Under the pieces are notes generated by a model. That model was not told the DNA's origin, did not search any database, and was given only the letters and a program-made list of their open reading frames with translations. Positions 46,219 through 58,039 of a stretch of DNA of 64,000 nucleotides are shown in pieces. Source of the DNA: Hypoxylon rubiginosum (lineage: Eukaryota > Ascomycota > Sordariomycetes > Xylariales > Hypoxylaceae); the NCBI GenBank assembly GCA_902806565.1, contig CADCXA010000029.1, positions 496,001 to 560,000 on the forward strand, written 5' to 3'. The translations under genes were made by a program, and so were the position numbers. Position 1 is the first letter of the stretch; each line of letters begins with the position of its first letter.

Positions 46219-49201
46219 TCAAGCTGCCCCTACATCGCTTGAGGAAGCCAGCATCTTGGTCACCACATCATCCACCCCATTATCGATGGCCATCTGCCAC
46301 GGTGTGAAACCGTGTACATCCCGAGCGTTCAAATCAGCTCCCCGATCCAAAAGCAAGCGAACGATCTTCGCGTTGCCCGACGCGGCGGCCCAGTGAAGGG
46401 CAGTCTGGTGCTGCTTGTTCCGCGCACTAGGATTCCCTCCTGAATCGAGCAGCAATCTGACGACTTCCTCGTGTCCTTTGGTCTCTCCGCCGCTTATCGA
46501 AAAAGCCTCGTGAGGAGATTCGGGCAAGCTTCCTGCATCATGAACACTCTTCTCAACCCCGTGTACGACGACGGCCCGGTTGCCACTGCAGGCCGCCCAG
46601 TGCAGCGCGGTCCAACCGTTCCGAGAGTGACATCCAACATCGACCCGCTTATCAGAAAGCAATAACTTGACGACGGAGATATGTCCCCGACTAGAAGCCC
46701 AATGCAGGGCCGTTCTCCCGTCCAACGCCGATTCGGCAGGGTCGGTACGCGACAGGAGCTCCTCGATGACTCTCGCGTGGCCATGTTTGGCAGCCCAATG
46801 AAGAGGAGTCATCCCGTTCTCTGTCTTAGGGCTAGCTTCAGCTCCAAGTTGGATAATGGTATGCACCACGTCCACGAAACCTCCCCTAGCTGCCCAGTGG
46901 AGAGCCGTTCTGTGATTAGAATCGATTTCAGTGAGACTGTGGCCATGCGCAATGAGCAACTTCAGGATCGGCAATGCTCCGAACCGGGAAGAGAGCTGAA
47001 TGGCGAGGTTAGGACACGGCGACATAGACATATGCTTTCCTTCTGGATGATCATTTTCTAAGATTACAACCATTATTTCGAGCACTGAGTCGTCCTGAAG
47101 TGTGGTCAAGGCAATGCTATCGAGATCTTCGTGGTATTCGTCTCTCGCATGGCCGCCCCACTGTTGTGCCGCATATCTCAAAAAGGGGCGAAATGCAACC
47201 GAATCTGTGGCACTTCTTTCTGGAGATACCAGCTGCAGATACGCGAGACAGGCTCTCGTGATATCTAGTCGTGCTCCAGGAAACCAAAGGTAGCTCGTAT
47301 TCTCGAAATACTCATGTAGTGAATGATGGACGAATCGAAACGTGTCATTGTCGGCGTCTACCACAACTAGGCCAGCACAAACGTCCAAGACCCTCTTTCG
47401 TGATACCACGTCCTCGTACATCGGGATGGGATCGTCGGAATTAATGGCGAGCGCATGTACCAGCTCTCCGATAGACAGCTGACGCTTGGAGTGATATATC
47501 CACGACAAGGCTTTCATGGCAATGGATCTTTTCTCTTGAGGTTCTAATCCAATTCTTTCCATGGACTCCTTGTAGAGGTCATCAAGCCCATTCGGTAGGC
47601 TCTGAACCGCCCTTTTAATCTCAGACAAGCGCGAAAGATGAGTTAGGTGAGTGCATTGCAACGCAGATATAAGAAACCTGTTCTCGGCGTTAGTCGGTCA
47701 TACGCGTATGATGAATAGTATAAGGAACCGTACATCCCAGCAGATTGATCTGTTACTCGTCTCACAATATCCTCTTTCATGCTCCTAGGTATGAGCTCGG
47801 AAAGCTCATCGCTTGTCGTAATCATGTGCTCAGTGAACGATCTAATGTCTGAAGGCCGGGCGCTGATCTCAAGCTGAGAATAAGAATCAAAGACATTGCC
47901 TATCTCGCTAATATGTGGCCGGCTTGATATCAGTACCTTAGCAGAGGCATCGGAAAGCCTTTTAAGGAGCTGTAGGACCTGCTTTCTCTGTGAGCCACAC
48001 TCGTCAAGTGCATCGAGGATGATGAAAAGTTTAGGCTGGGCGAGGCAGATGCGATGGATCAATGTTGTGATATCATCCAGCTTTAGCTTTCTGCGGCCAG
48101 CGCCCAAGGCTTTATATAGGTCTCTCACTGATGTTGGTATGGCCGCCTCGTTCTCGAGAAGTTGTCGTAAGATTGCCGCTGCGATCTCAGTAGTAATACC
48201 TTTGCCACTGGAGGTATGATAGTCGCAGTAGAAGTAGGCAACCTTCTCAGTTGCGGAAAGGCGATTGATTACCAACGTCCTAGATGTAGTTAGCTTAGTA
48301 TAGCTGTGTATGACGGTTGTGTGCACGGTACACCAGCTGTGTCTTGCCAACGCCCGCTATCAGCGTTACGAATTAGCAGGAAATTCGTTTGGTGAGGTGT
48401 CTCGTAATACATACGCGCCCCATAGCACCACAGGGTATTCTTGTCCTCGTTCACCCAGCTGCGGAGTTCAGCTGTCTCAAATATCCATTGCCCTGTATTA
48501 GGATGGTGCACTGAGGCGAGCTCCGCATGCCTCCGTCTCCAACCATCATCACATATCCAGTCGAGAATCAATTGCTTCTGCTGTTCTGACTCGCGCAAAA
48601 AAGACTGTCAGAGCTTTCTTTATGGGACTATAACTGTTTTGGGGACTCTGCAACCTTGTTCTACTGTTTCAGTCTTATTTCGCAGCTCTCTGATTTCATC
48701 CAGGGTTGCGAGCTGGAGCCGTCTAGCAGACCTCCATCAGTATGTTAGGCCTAGCAAAGTAGTATTGGGTACTTACAATCCACTCATAAGAGTCGTTGCC
48801 TGGATGCGGTCTTTACAGTGACCGAGACTGTTAGCCCATCTAATAGTTTCGTCATCTTGAAATGGCCAGAGTAGAGTTTTGACCATTATGGAGGTCTTAT
48901 GGCGTTGCGCAACTTGGAGTTTATCATGCAGGTTCTCCAGCTCGTCCTGAACATATTTAAGCTCCACATGTAGCGACTGGTTTGCGATGGCATTAAATCC
49001 CGGTGTTGAAGACTGGAGGAGTAATGTGTCCTGTACGCCGCAAAGAAGAGTTTTCAACACAACAAGTTTCTCAAGATATAAAGCTACACTTCCAGGCAGC
49101 TTTTTCACCCTCGAGGTGTGATTTTGAGTAAGTTGCGCTACCTGGATCGTTAAGCTGAGTACTCCCGCAATGGCAGACGCCGCATCCGCTGTAGCGTCCA
49201 T
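46219..49201 (-). CDS. NACHT-ankyrin NOD-like receptor (STAND NTPase)
   Basis: Six exons (48777-49201, 48665-48731, 48415-48604, 48332-48356, 47734-48279, 46219-47677) give 903 residues. Residues 1-140 are the helical NACHT-associated N-terminal domain (MDATADAASAIAGVLSLTIQ). A linker ends TGQWIFETAELRSWV. The NACHT domain has Walker A GAPGVGKT (Lys232), encoded across a 25-nt micro-exon, FYCDYH near 252-257, Walker B LFIILDALDEC (320-330) and sensor-like LISSRPH. A winged-helix-like region with RKRVLDVCAGL and FVHHSLHEYF follows. From about 642 to 895 come about seven ankyrin repeats, five sharing the core TALHWAA or a close variant. Fungal proteins of this build act in non-self recognition and programmed cell death; the ligand is unknown. 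The exon 2 donor GTAGAA is weak but required by phase. Confidence 0.85.
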
Positions 49202-50476
49202 CCTAGGAGAAGACTGACGCCTTAGGTAGCCTACTTGTTTCGGTTGCTTCAATTAGAAAGCTCGGCATGGAACAGGGGCTCTTTAATGATGGAAAATTGA
49301 CAACTGAAGATTTCCTGGGGTGCAAGGTACATGCCTAGGAGGTAGAAGAATAGAAAAGAAATTTGCAGATTCCATATCTCAGGGGGGCACCCGGGTACCT
49401 AAACTCCTCCGACATAGTGTTCCCATGGGCTGCCACGTCGAGATGAGCTGAAAGAAGAGGCGGTAGGGTTAAATCTTGGAAGTGAGAGCTCGGCGCTAGT
49501 TAGACCGCCGTTGCGTTGACGTTACGAGAGTGAGGTAGCACAGCAGATGATAAGACGTGTTCGGTGTAGGTTCGCTGTCGATTAGTGGTAGGTCTGCATC
49601 AAATAATGCAACGCCACCAGCCCAATCCTCAAACGCCTAACGAGACTATCTCTCTTCGATTCGCCGCCTTTGCAGGCCTCGATAAGCCGCTGCTTTACGT
49701 GGGGTAATTATAGGCGAGGCCTTGCGAAGGATTTCTGGTATTGGAGGTTGACATCCAGATATCCTACCCATATGCTACCCCGTATTATATGACTGGTCTG
49801 TTTTTGTACGCTGGATGTCTCGGAGACGCCACCGTGCCAAGGTCTGGGAACTGCTAGGTATTTCGCGAAGGAAAAAAGGAGGCGCCGTCAGCGCTCCGCC
49901 AATGTTTCTTTGGCGGTTGCTTACCTACGTAATTCCATTGCATTACGTAACGACCATGACACACCGCTCAGGACCATACTACGAAGGAACTGCGCCCAAC
50001 TAACGCACTTAATTCGCAGTGACTTATTCTCTGGAGGCATATCAGCTGTAACTTGTCTTTTAGTTGAACTGATACAAAGATGACTTGCTTCGAGCTGATA
50101 GCTGACACTGAAGTTACGGTACTCGAAAAAATAGGGCGATACCAAAATGCTTGGTCATCTCCCAAACAGCCCCTGAGTAACTCCTCGTCATTTTATGTTC
50201 CCTCCTACTGCCTTTTAATAAAAGCACCGTGCGCTTAAAAAGGGGCGACTTTGGTGTAGCATTTAAATAATTTCTACCTAGGTAGATTAAATAATCTCAA
50301 TTTCAAAGGCTCAAAGGAGAGCTCTAACGAAAGTAGACATCTTCCATCTATTAAGTCGAACAACACGCCAGCTTTGGTATACCGTGACCAGAAATCAAAA
50401 TGCAACTTGACAACGCTCTAACAACGGGACCCGGGACGACGATGTCGATGATCCCTGCCAACGCGTTGCGCGTCGC
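49202..50476. other. intergenic spacer
   Basis: 1.3 kb covering the NLR promoter and the 3' flank of the DUF1996 gene. It contains TACCTAGGTA at 50275-50284 and AT-rich sequence near 50240-50300. No gene is called. Confidence 0.55.
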
Positions 50477-51887
50477 TTACATGCCGGACATACCAGGCAT
50501 CTCGGGAAGCCCTGCATCGCATTTTTCGTTAGCTCTGTTCTAGTTTGAAATGACAAGACGAGACGAGACGAGACGGGGTATCGACTTACAGCTGTCGATG
50601 TCCTCGGTGACGGTCTTGGAGACGGAGCAGGCGTTCATCTGCTGGACGCCCTGGGACAGCAGGGGGTTGCCGTTCTCGCAGGCGTTGAACATGCAGCTCG
50701 AGTCCATGGCGCGCTGGAGCGAGTCGCCCTTCCAGCCGAACACGTAGTCGGCGTGCGTGCCGTAGCCCTTGTTGTCGCCGTAGCTGAGCACGAACGGGTT
50801 CGAGCCGTCCGACGGCCACATGCTGTTGAACTGCGTCGTGTCCCATAGCGTCTCGTAGGCCACCTGGGGCACGCGCACCGGGTGCGACGCCGGGCACGGG
50901 CCCGAGTTCTGGAAGGCGTCCTTCACCGTGTTGTACATGTGGGACTGGTGGTCCGGGCTGTCCAAGTTCTTGCCATCCCAGCAGCTGGTTTTCACGGTCA
51001 GCACAATACGGATACAAATATCACCGCGCGAAGGGGACTACTCACGCCGGGAAGTGGTGAACGGTCATGATGCCACCGGGGCACCTCTGGGTGGGGAAGT
51101 CGTCAAGTTCGGGGAATCGGGTTCCCTTGTCGTTCAAGCAGACGAACTTGAGACCGGGGCCGAACTTGGACTCGGCAGTCGGGGTACCAACAGTCATACG
51201 GAAACCCTTTTAGCCATTAGCTCTCTATTCATCCAATCGCATCCTCTAGATGTGATCAACGCAGTGAATATATGGGGGACGTTTCGAAAAGTCTTCTTCA
51301 TAGGGGCTTTTTCGGCTGCAATTCAGCTACGGCCAACTGGTAGCTGGGCCCATTTTCCCCTTTCCTTCCATTTCCCCTATTCTGAAGCAATAACAATACT
51401 TACGGGCTTGAAAGCGGTAATCTTCGTGTTCCCGTTGCTGGAAAAGTCCTGCTGGGTATAGTAGATAGTCATGCCGCCGTTGATTCCGTTCGGAAGAGCA
51501 GTGTTCTGCATGATGGGCACGCGCTTGTAGGAGCCGTTGGTGTGCTTGAAGAACATGACGGCCGTCCAGTAGTTGGAGAAGTCCTCGGAGAACGTGCAGG
51601 TAGTGCAGGTGCCCTTGTCACCGAGGTCTCCCTGGGCCGGGTCCATGCTCGCGTTGAAAGCATTGCCACCGACAATTTGGTGGAGATGGGCACTGGGAGC
51701 TGCGCCGGGCTCAACGAGACTTGTTCACGAGTTAGTACAGAGACGGAAGAGGAAGGAAGGAGAGAGATGAATCATCAGGTAGAGAGACTAACGGGTCCAG
51801 ACGCTGGATGGTCAGGGTCGAACATCCGAATCGGAGGGCGGCCTGGGTAGGCACGGCGAGGGCCAGAGAGAGCGAAAGCCACTTCAT
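50477..51887 (-). CDS. secreted DUF1996-domain protein
   Basis: Five exons (51793-51887, 51404-51719, 51046-51206, 50590-50984, 50477-50511) encode 333 residues. The N terminus MKWLSLSLALAVPTQA is a signal peptide. The mature part has the DUF1996 blocks in order: RLDPLVEPGAAPSAHLHQIVGGNAF, CTTCTFSEDFSNYW, GGMTIYYTQ, RCPGGIMTVHHFPACWDG, SPDHQSHM, CPASHPVRVPQ and DYVFGWKGDSLQRAM. The conserved His residues (HLHQ, HHFP, DHQSH, and H in GYGTHADY) resemble a metal or active site, but the family has no established activity that I know. There is no C-terminal WSC domain or GPI signal, so it should be freely secreted. The last exon adds only eleven residues (WLPEMPGMSGM) and is less certain than the rest. 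Confidence 0.85.
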
Positions 51888-54003
51888 TTTGGCGGACGAA
51901 AATGGAATTGCTGCTATGTTCCAAAGACTGTTACAGCGGCGATGATGGTGATCTCAAAGTCTCAAAGGGACGATCGTGGTGGTGGTCCGGCATACATATG
52001 TACGAAAACGGGTGCCTGGGTCAACCCCTGAATGACCCCCTGCCACAAAGCAATGCCGACGGTTGGCCACCCACGATAGGAGGCTAATATAACATTTGGC
52101 CGATCTTATAAAATTAAGGTCTTGTCATTTGCTGTCATTTGTTGTCTTGTTCAATTTAGGCGGGTTGATTAAGTATTACCCGGGAATGCCACCTCCGCGT
52201 TTCTCGCATTGGGCAGTCGATTCCTGCACGGCTTCGGCATCATGCGGAGTACTATAAATAATTAACTTGATAACAACCTCTCATGTTCGTAATCCCAAAA
52301 TAAAGCCGACATCCATGTGGAAAGCCATGCAATGATTTGAGTTTTAGAGTTGTATTGGGCGCGAGGCATCAGTCGACTTATACGATATACGTCACTCAAC
52401 AGCTGCAGTCAGAGCGGCTACGAGACTCTGTCGCCAATCAAGCCCAGCCGAGAGAACTTGACAAGCCGGGAAAAGTCTGGCTGGGCGAGAGTAAGGCTGG
52501 TAGGGCCGAAAGTGGACGAACGGGACAGTGTCGATCCCCACGAGGAAGTTCCCAGCCTCACGACACGTTACCAAGAGCTGAGATTTGCCGGAGTCAATAG
52601 TCAACTACCGGTCCAAATATTCTAGCGTGGGAAGCTACAAGGGGCTCGGTCGGGATGTTTACCTGGTTTGCATTCTATCGGATTCTATGAGCCTCATCTC
52701 GCAGCTGAAGCTGAAGATATGAGGTCATACAGCAATAGAAGAAGGAAAATGACACCGTGTAGTCTTCATCTTTGACAAATCCTGAAACTTGCATCCATCT
52801 ACCAAGCCGGCGTTTAGGGTCGGCAAGAAGCGGCGTTCTTTCTAGGACACGATCGAGATCATCTATATTGCACCGTCCTTCTTACCGACCTCTGAGACGA
52901 TATGGATATACACTGGTCAAACTTTTACTTCGCTTCCGAGAGCATACGTGTCGAAAATGTTGTTTTACCTCGGTGATAAACAATCGCGGCCGTCATCTAG
53001 AAGACCAGCTTGGGATCTAGCCGTGGCTATCGGGTAAGCATAACCAGGTTCTAGTCACTATGCGTCTTGTCATGCAGAGAAGCCAGACGTTAGATAGCTT
53101 CAGCCGCTACTCGGATAGCCTAGAACGTATCTGCCACCGGTTCAAGATATTGCAATACTGGGAGAATGCCCCCGTGGGGTACATAGTGATGATAACTCAT
53201 CATTAGCAAGTGATATTCTCTTTGGCCATAGCAGTTCCATTCGGTACCAGCTTGGCGATCTAGCTTTTTACCAAGATTCATGTCGACTTCTTCGCCGTTT
53301 GAAGCCAAGGGCCATCAGGTCCTCTACCTACGAGCGCGCGAACAACAGAGGCCATTTTTGTGACGGGGGCGCCCTACTTCTATACCATGCTTGACTACTA
53401 CCCCTATACCAGGATGAATCCCCCTATACCAAGCCCCCTATGTCACGCTCGGACCACGTCAGTTTCCTGCCTACTTCCTATTCTCTATCTAATTGGGCAC
53501 AGGCCACGTTGAGGTCTGCAACCAAAAAAAAAAGAGCCGCGACTTACCGTGCAACTAAACCTACCAAGGTACCTACATACCTACCCAAGACAACTTCTTC
53601 AGCTGTCAATAGGCATGTACTCTGTTCTATAGTCCGAAGTTCCAAAGCTGAGGAATCCGGGTCTGAAAGAACGAGCGTGGCGGTCGAGCCTTGTGTATCA
53701 ACAACCCCTTTTCGAGGCGTCGTCCACAGACCCTCCCCCAAAAATATTTGCTCTCGCGTCTTGTTGTGGTCTCCGTGCTATGGTGGGGTATCTCCCGTAA
53801 GAGAACTCCGAGCACGAAGATGTATTGTATCTGAACGCTGTGGAGTACACTTCTCCAAATGTGGCCTCTCCTAGACCGCTTCGGAAGAAAGAAATTGAGA
53901 TCGTGGCGACATGATAAATACACGTCTAATTAGCTGGAGGTGGGTATATGCAAGTATGGTACAGATAGTTTACTCGTCATCACATGTCCTTAATTTTCGG
54001 TCG
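51888..54003. other. intergenic spacer, 2.1 kb
   Basis: This spacer runs between the promoter of the DUF1996 gene and the 3' end of CYM1. It holds several 60-145 codon frames on both strands without recognised content; the one at 53120-53308 (minus) reads somewhat protein-like (GTEWNCYGQREYHLL) and could be a gene remnant. Confidence 0.5.
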
Positions 54004-57000
54004 TTACTCGGCGCCTTTCACGTCCATTTCGTTTACCTTCCATGAAGCATCAACCCAGTCCTGCTTCTTTCCGAGGAAAGCAATTCGTTCTTTTTGCTTA
54101 GCAAGGCCGTCGACGACGTACTTCTGAGCAACCTCGCGGACTTGATCCTTCGACACGTCCAAGAGTTGTTCGCGCCTCTTCTGCTGCATCTCATCCGTGA
54201 TGCCAGCCGTGAATCGAAGCATACCCTCCGCATTCACAGACTTAGGCGCGTCGACATTTTGGAAAATGGATATCTTCGCCTCTTCGAGATCTCGGTCTGA
54301 CCACTTCTTGTCGACCGCCCATCGACCGGCGTTCTTCATGATGGAAAGCGTATTCTGAGGGTTCGGATCGCGGTACGAGTAGAATCCGAATATGCCATCG
54401 AGCCCCTTCATATACGCACCGCCACCATAAGCACCTCCTTTTTCACGAATCTCGTGATGGAGGTGTTTGTGTGTTAGAAGCTGCGCTAATATCTGAAGGG
54501 GTGCACCTTGCGGGGATGTGTATGAAGTAGTCGGAAGAGCAAGGGAGCCATAGTAGACTTGGTAAGGAAGTGGGAAGAATGCCTTGATATCGCGTGCGAA
54601 TGTCTGCTTCCCGGCAGCTAGAAAGGAGGTAGACTCCTTTGGTCGCGATGTCATGAACTGGGAAAGCGCCGTAGAATTGGCCTGGACACTGTCGGAGCCA
54701 CACGTTAATGCCGTGCGAAAGCTGTTACCCGCTAAAGCAAATTTCTGTATTTGCTTAAGCTTTTTAATTATATCTTCAAACTGATCTGACTCTGGTCGCC
54801 CGGCGAGCGAGGTGATGAGCTTAACCTGCGACAAGCCACCGACTTGTTCGCTGAGGTATGCATCACGGGTGAGGCCAGATTCGGCATATCTCCGAGCGTA
54901 GGAATGACCAGAAGAGGCAATGTCATTTACAACGCCATCAGCAGCAGCTTCAAGCAGTTGCCTTATTCGAAGGGCAGCCTCTGGACTGTCAAAGTTTGTT
55001 TCTAAGACGAGCTTGCGTAGTAGATCAAACATCTCCGGTACATTGCGATCGAGGGCCATACCCCTTAAGAGAAAACCTTCGGACGCTTGACGGAAATCAA
55101 TAGGCGATGCCGTTGACATATAGCTGACAGATACGCCACCGGTCTTCAGTTTGATTTGATCCTCAAGTTGTTCCATAGTCATGTCCTTCGTCCCCAGTCG
55201 CATGATGGAGTCGGTGAATAACGGAATCAGGGCTCGAAGGTCATCCGGCAAATTCTCGAACGTATTAATGGCCCGAAAGTAAGTAAGGCCGTTGGTAGGT
55301 GCTTCATGCCACTGAATAGTGGTACCATGCGCAGCTTCATCCCTTATTACAGCGGGTTCTTTCTGTCGGGGGATGTCTTTGACGTGGACAGTCGGAAGAC
55401 AGCTTAGATCTTGCGTGTTGGACTTGCCTTGCTCAACAAGTAGATCAAGTTCTCTCTGCTCAAAGAATTTTCTCACTTCTTGCTCCCCACCAGCTTCTCG
55501 AGTGGCATCAAGAATCTTGGTGGCTAATCTCTCGTCTTCCTCTTTCGCGATTTCTACATCGTATGACTCCGAGGGAGCCATCGTAAAGGTGAGAGTATTA
55601 TCATTCAAAAGGTACTTGTCCATCAGTCCCTCGAGATACCCCCCTTCAGCTAGCTTCGCTTCGAATGCGGCAACCGTGTCATTCCATGCTAAGGAATCAA
55701 ATGGGTCGGTGCCGGAAAACCACTTCCCTTTCAAGCGATGTAACACAGAAAGCCCAAAATTAGCAGTTTTGTGCTTCAAACTCAACTCGAGCTGGTGAAG
55801 ATAGCCATCGATCTTGGTTCGGTCGAAGCCCTTGCTGCGAATATCGCGGAGTATGTTTTGAGTCTCGCTTTTGATCTTTTCTACGTTAGACTGTTCGACT
55901 CCGGTCAAGCCAATGGAGAATATCCCCGTGGCTGCTGAACCATCGTATCCGGAGTTGGGGCTCCAGTCTGTACCTAGACCGCTTTCAACTAGTCCCTTGT
56001 AGAGTGGTGATCCGTATCCATCCATCAACAGTGACGAGAGTAAAGCCATCGAGAAAGATTCTAGGACGTCATCGGTATCACCGGTAATCCATGATACCGA
56101 AGTCTTGTATTGCTTGTCTGGATCAGCGAGGGGGTCCACTGGTCCGAATATTGTTACGGTACGCGGGCCGTTACCAAGATCGATCGGTTTCTTATGTTCG
56201 ATATCTGCTTGGATCTTCTCAAAGGCCTTCATTTGAGCATCAACCTCTTTTAGGTGATCTGCTAACGGCATGTCGCCATAAGTTATCAGCTTCGCATTAC
56301 TCGGATGGTAATGCTCGGCGTGGAACTTGCGCAGCTGTTCGTAGGTCAAGTCGGTAATCTTCTGCGGGTCACCACCCGAGTTATTGATGGAGGGAAAGAT
56401 GTGATCCTGGAATCGGATGTAAAAGAGATAGCCGGCGTCTGACATCTGGCCCTTCATCTCATTATAGACGACTCCCTTGAAGACGAGCTTGCTATCCTCT
56501 GCGTTGGCTTCTCCATCTTTCTCCGCGACCCTGGGATTCTCTGGCCCAATCCGCCACCCTTCCTGAGTGAAATCGGTCTCCTTCAGTAACGGGTGTAAAG
56601 TCGCATCGAGGTACACAGACATGAGATTCTGAAAGTCTTGGGCATTGGTCGTGGCAAAGGGATAGTAGGTATGGTCGGAAGCGGTGAAAGCATTCATAAA
56701 ATTAGAGAGCGTCCGCGGCAACATCTTGAAGAAGGGGTCCCGGATGGGATACTTCTGGCTGCCGCATAGCGTGGTGTGCTCAAGGATATGCGGAACGCCA
56801 GTGTCGTCGGGCGGGTTTGTCTTGAAGCCGATAGAGAAGACATTGTTGCTGTCTTCTCGGGCAATGTGGAGGTAATCTGCGCCCGTCTTGTCGTGCCGTA
56901 AGTGTAGTGCCGTCAACTCTAGCTCTGGGACATGTTTCGTTCTTAGTAGAGTAAAGCCATGAAGCTGCTCGCCGGGTTTCGGGTACTGAGACAGCTCCGT

Positions 57001-57042
57001 CACAGCCTTCCTAGCTGCACTTTTTACTGCGTTGCGTAGCAT
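54004..57042 (-). CDS. CYM1: mitochondrial presequence protease Cym1 (PreP family, M16C)
   Basis: A single intronless frame of 1,012 codons. The N terminus [17 protein letters not shown] is a positively charged amphipathic presequence for the mitochondrial matrix. The zinc site is HILEH at residues 85-89 (His85, catalytic Glu88, His89) in [15 protein letters not shown], followed by [15 protein letters not shown], as in all PreP/Cym1 proteins. The C-terminal half carries the matching second pair of M16 domains, with GGAYGGGAY and the Tyr/Arg-type substrate-contacting FYSYRDPNP. Cym1 degrades cleaved presequences and other short peptides in the matrix and supports presequence processing. Length equals the fungal norm. 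It diverges from the taxilin gene across 1.0 kb. Confidence 0.96.
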   Translation of the reverse strand: MLRNAVKSAARKAVTELSQYPKPGEQLHGFTLLRTKHVPELELTALHLRHDKTGADYLHIAREDSNNVFSIGFKTNPPDDTGVPHILEHTTLCGSQKYPIRDPFFKMLPRTLSNFMNAFTASDHTYYPFATTNAQDFQNLMSVYLDATLHPLLKETDFTQEGWRIGPENPRVAEKDGEANAEDSKLVFKGVVYNEMKGQMSDAGYLFYIRFQDHIFPSINNSGGDPQKITDLTYEQLRKFHAEHYHPSNAKLITYGDMPLADHLKEVDAQMKAFEKIQADIEHKKPIDLGNGPRTVTIFGPVDPLADPDKQYKTSVSWITGDTDDVLESFSMALLSSLLMDGYGSPLYKGLVESGLGTDWSPNSGYDGSAATGIFSIGLTGVEQSNVEKIKSETQNILRDIRSKGFDRTKIDGYLHQLELSLKHKTANFGLSVLHRLKGKWFSGTDPFDSLAWNDTVAAFEAKLAEGGYLEGLMDKYLLNDNTLTFTMAPSESYDVEIAKEEDERLATKILDATREAGGEQEVRKFFEQRELDLLVEQGKSNTQDLSCLPTVHVKDIPRQKEPAVIRDEAAHGTTIQWHEAPTNGLTYFRAINTFENLPDDLRALIPLFTDSIMRLGTKDMTMEQLEDQIKLKTGGVSVSYMSTASPIDFRQASEGFLLRGMALDRNVPEMFDLLRKLVLETNFDSPEAALRIRQLLEAAADGVVNDIASSGHSYARRYAESGLTRDAYLSEQVGGLSQVKLITSLAGRPESDQFEDIIKKLKQIQKFALAGNSFRTALTCGSDSVQANSTALSQFMTSRPKESTSFLAAGKQTFARDIKAFFPLPYQVYYGSLALPTTSYTSPQGAPLQILAQLLTHKHLHHEIREKGGAYGGGAYMKGLDGIFGFYSYRDPNPQNTLSIMKNAGRWAVDKKWSDRDLEEAKISIFQNVDAPKSVNAEGMLRFTAGITDEMQQKRREQLLDVSKDQVREVAQKYVVDGLAKQKERIAFLGKKQDWVDASWKVNEMDVKGAE

Positions 57043-58039
57043 CTTGTTCTTAGAAAGCTAAATCACGCCGAAGGAGGGCGAGACAGAGGAACGGGACGAA
57101 AAGGAAACGTAAACTGAAATCCGAACCTAACCCAGTATAATTATAGAAAATACAATCGCCGCAACGAAGGCGGCACGTTATGTCGTAGAGAAAAGAAAAG
57201 ATGCTGTACTGTAGTGGAGGCGCATTGTAACTGTACCTTATCTAGAAAATTTCCGAGGCTGAATAATAAGATAATGTTAGATGACGCATATCCGCCGTGA
57301 AGAATCCTTGCTAAGGGCCTGACTGGTCCAGAGAGAATGATCGCTTATATACATCGCTTGATACATAAGTAATGAATGAGGTAAAACGATGGAAATGATG
57401 GTTTAATTGCATCGGACTGTAGCCGATTGGTGCATTGTCCGGAACCACTAGACACGGATATAATACAAAGGCTTAAATATATATGGTAGAAATGCAATGA
57501 GGGAGAGATTTGACCCACCTAAAACCGGTCCTTCGGATCCTCTAGCGTCGAATTCAATTTTTCTAGGTCATTTTTTTTTTAGCGTGCGTAGTAGTGCCTA
57601 AGTCAAAGTAAGGGCCAAGTGATAGCGGTAATAGTGGTAAGTACAGGTATTGGAGTGGTCGCATGTGCATATTGCAACAGATTGCAAGGCGGCAGTCCGG
57701 TGTTCGTTGTGATTAAGTAACCAAGAACTAAAACGCCGCGCTTCATCACAACCCTCAAAAGTCTTCATTTATCGTTGAATCAAGCCTCTCAACCCTCGGT
57801 AATCCGACCAACTAAGCCAAGCTGCTAGCACCAGAATATATTTTCCGCCCAACTGTGCATTCAATATCCGAGCTTCTTTACTCTAGCAACCATTCCAATG
57901 TTGAGTAAACCTGCAGATCAGTACGTTTACACCGTACACAACCACCACTTTTGGCACTTTTTGGTCGTGTCATAACCCGCCTCAGAGTCCTAACATAATA
58001 TTCCCTCCCAGCTCGGCTACTCTCTATTCTTAGTCAAAT
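57043..58039. other. divergent promoter region of CYM1 and taxilin genes
   Basis: 1.0 kb between two divergent starts. It is rather AT-rich with a T run near 57570-57580. No reading frame of note was found. Confidence 0.6.

Noticed and set aside
53440..53874. 144-codon plus frame downstream of CYM1
   Set aside because: Ser/Arg-rich with no domain; overlaps equally open minus frames.
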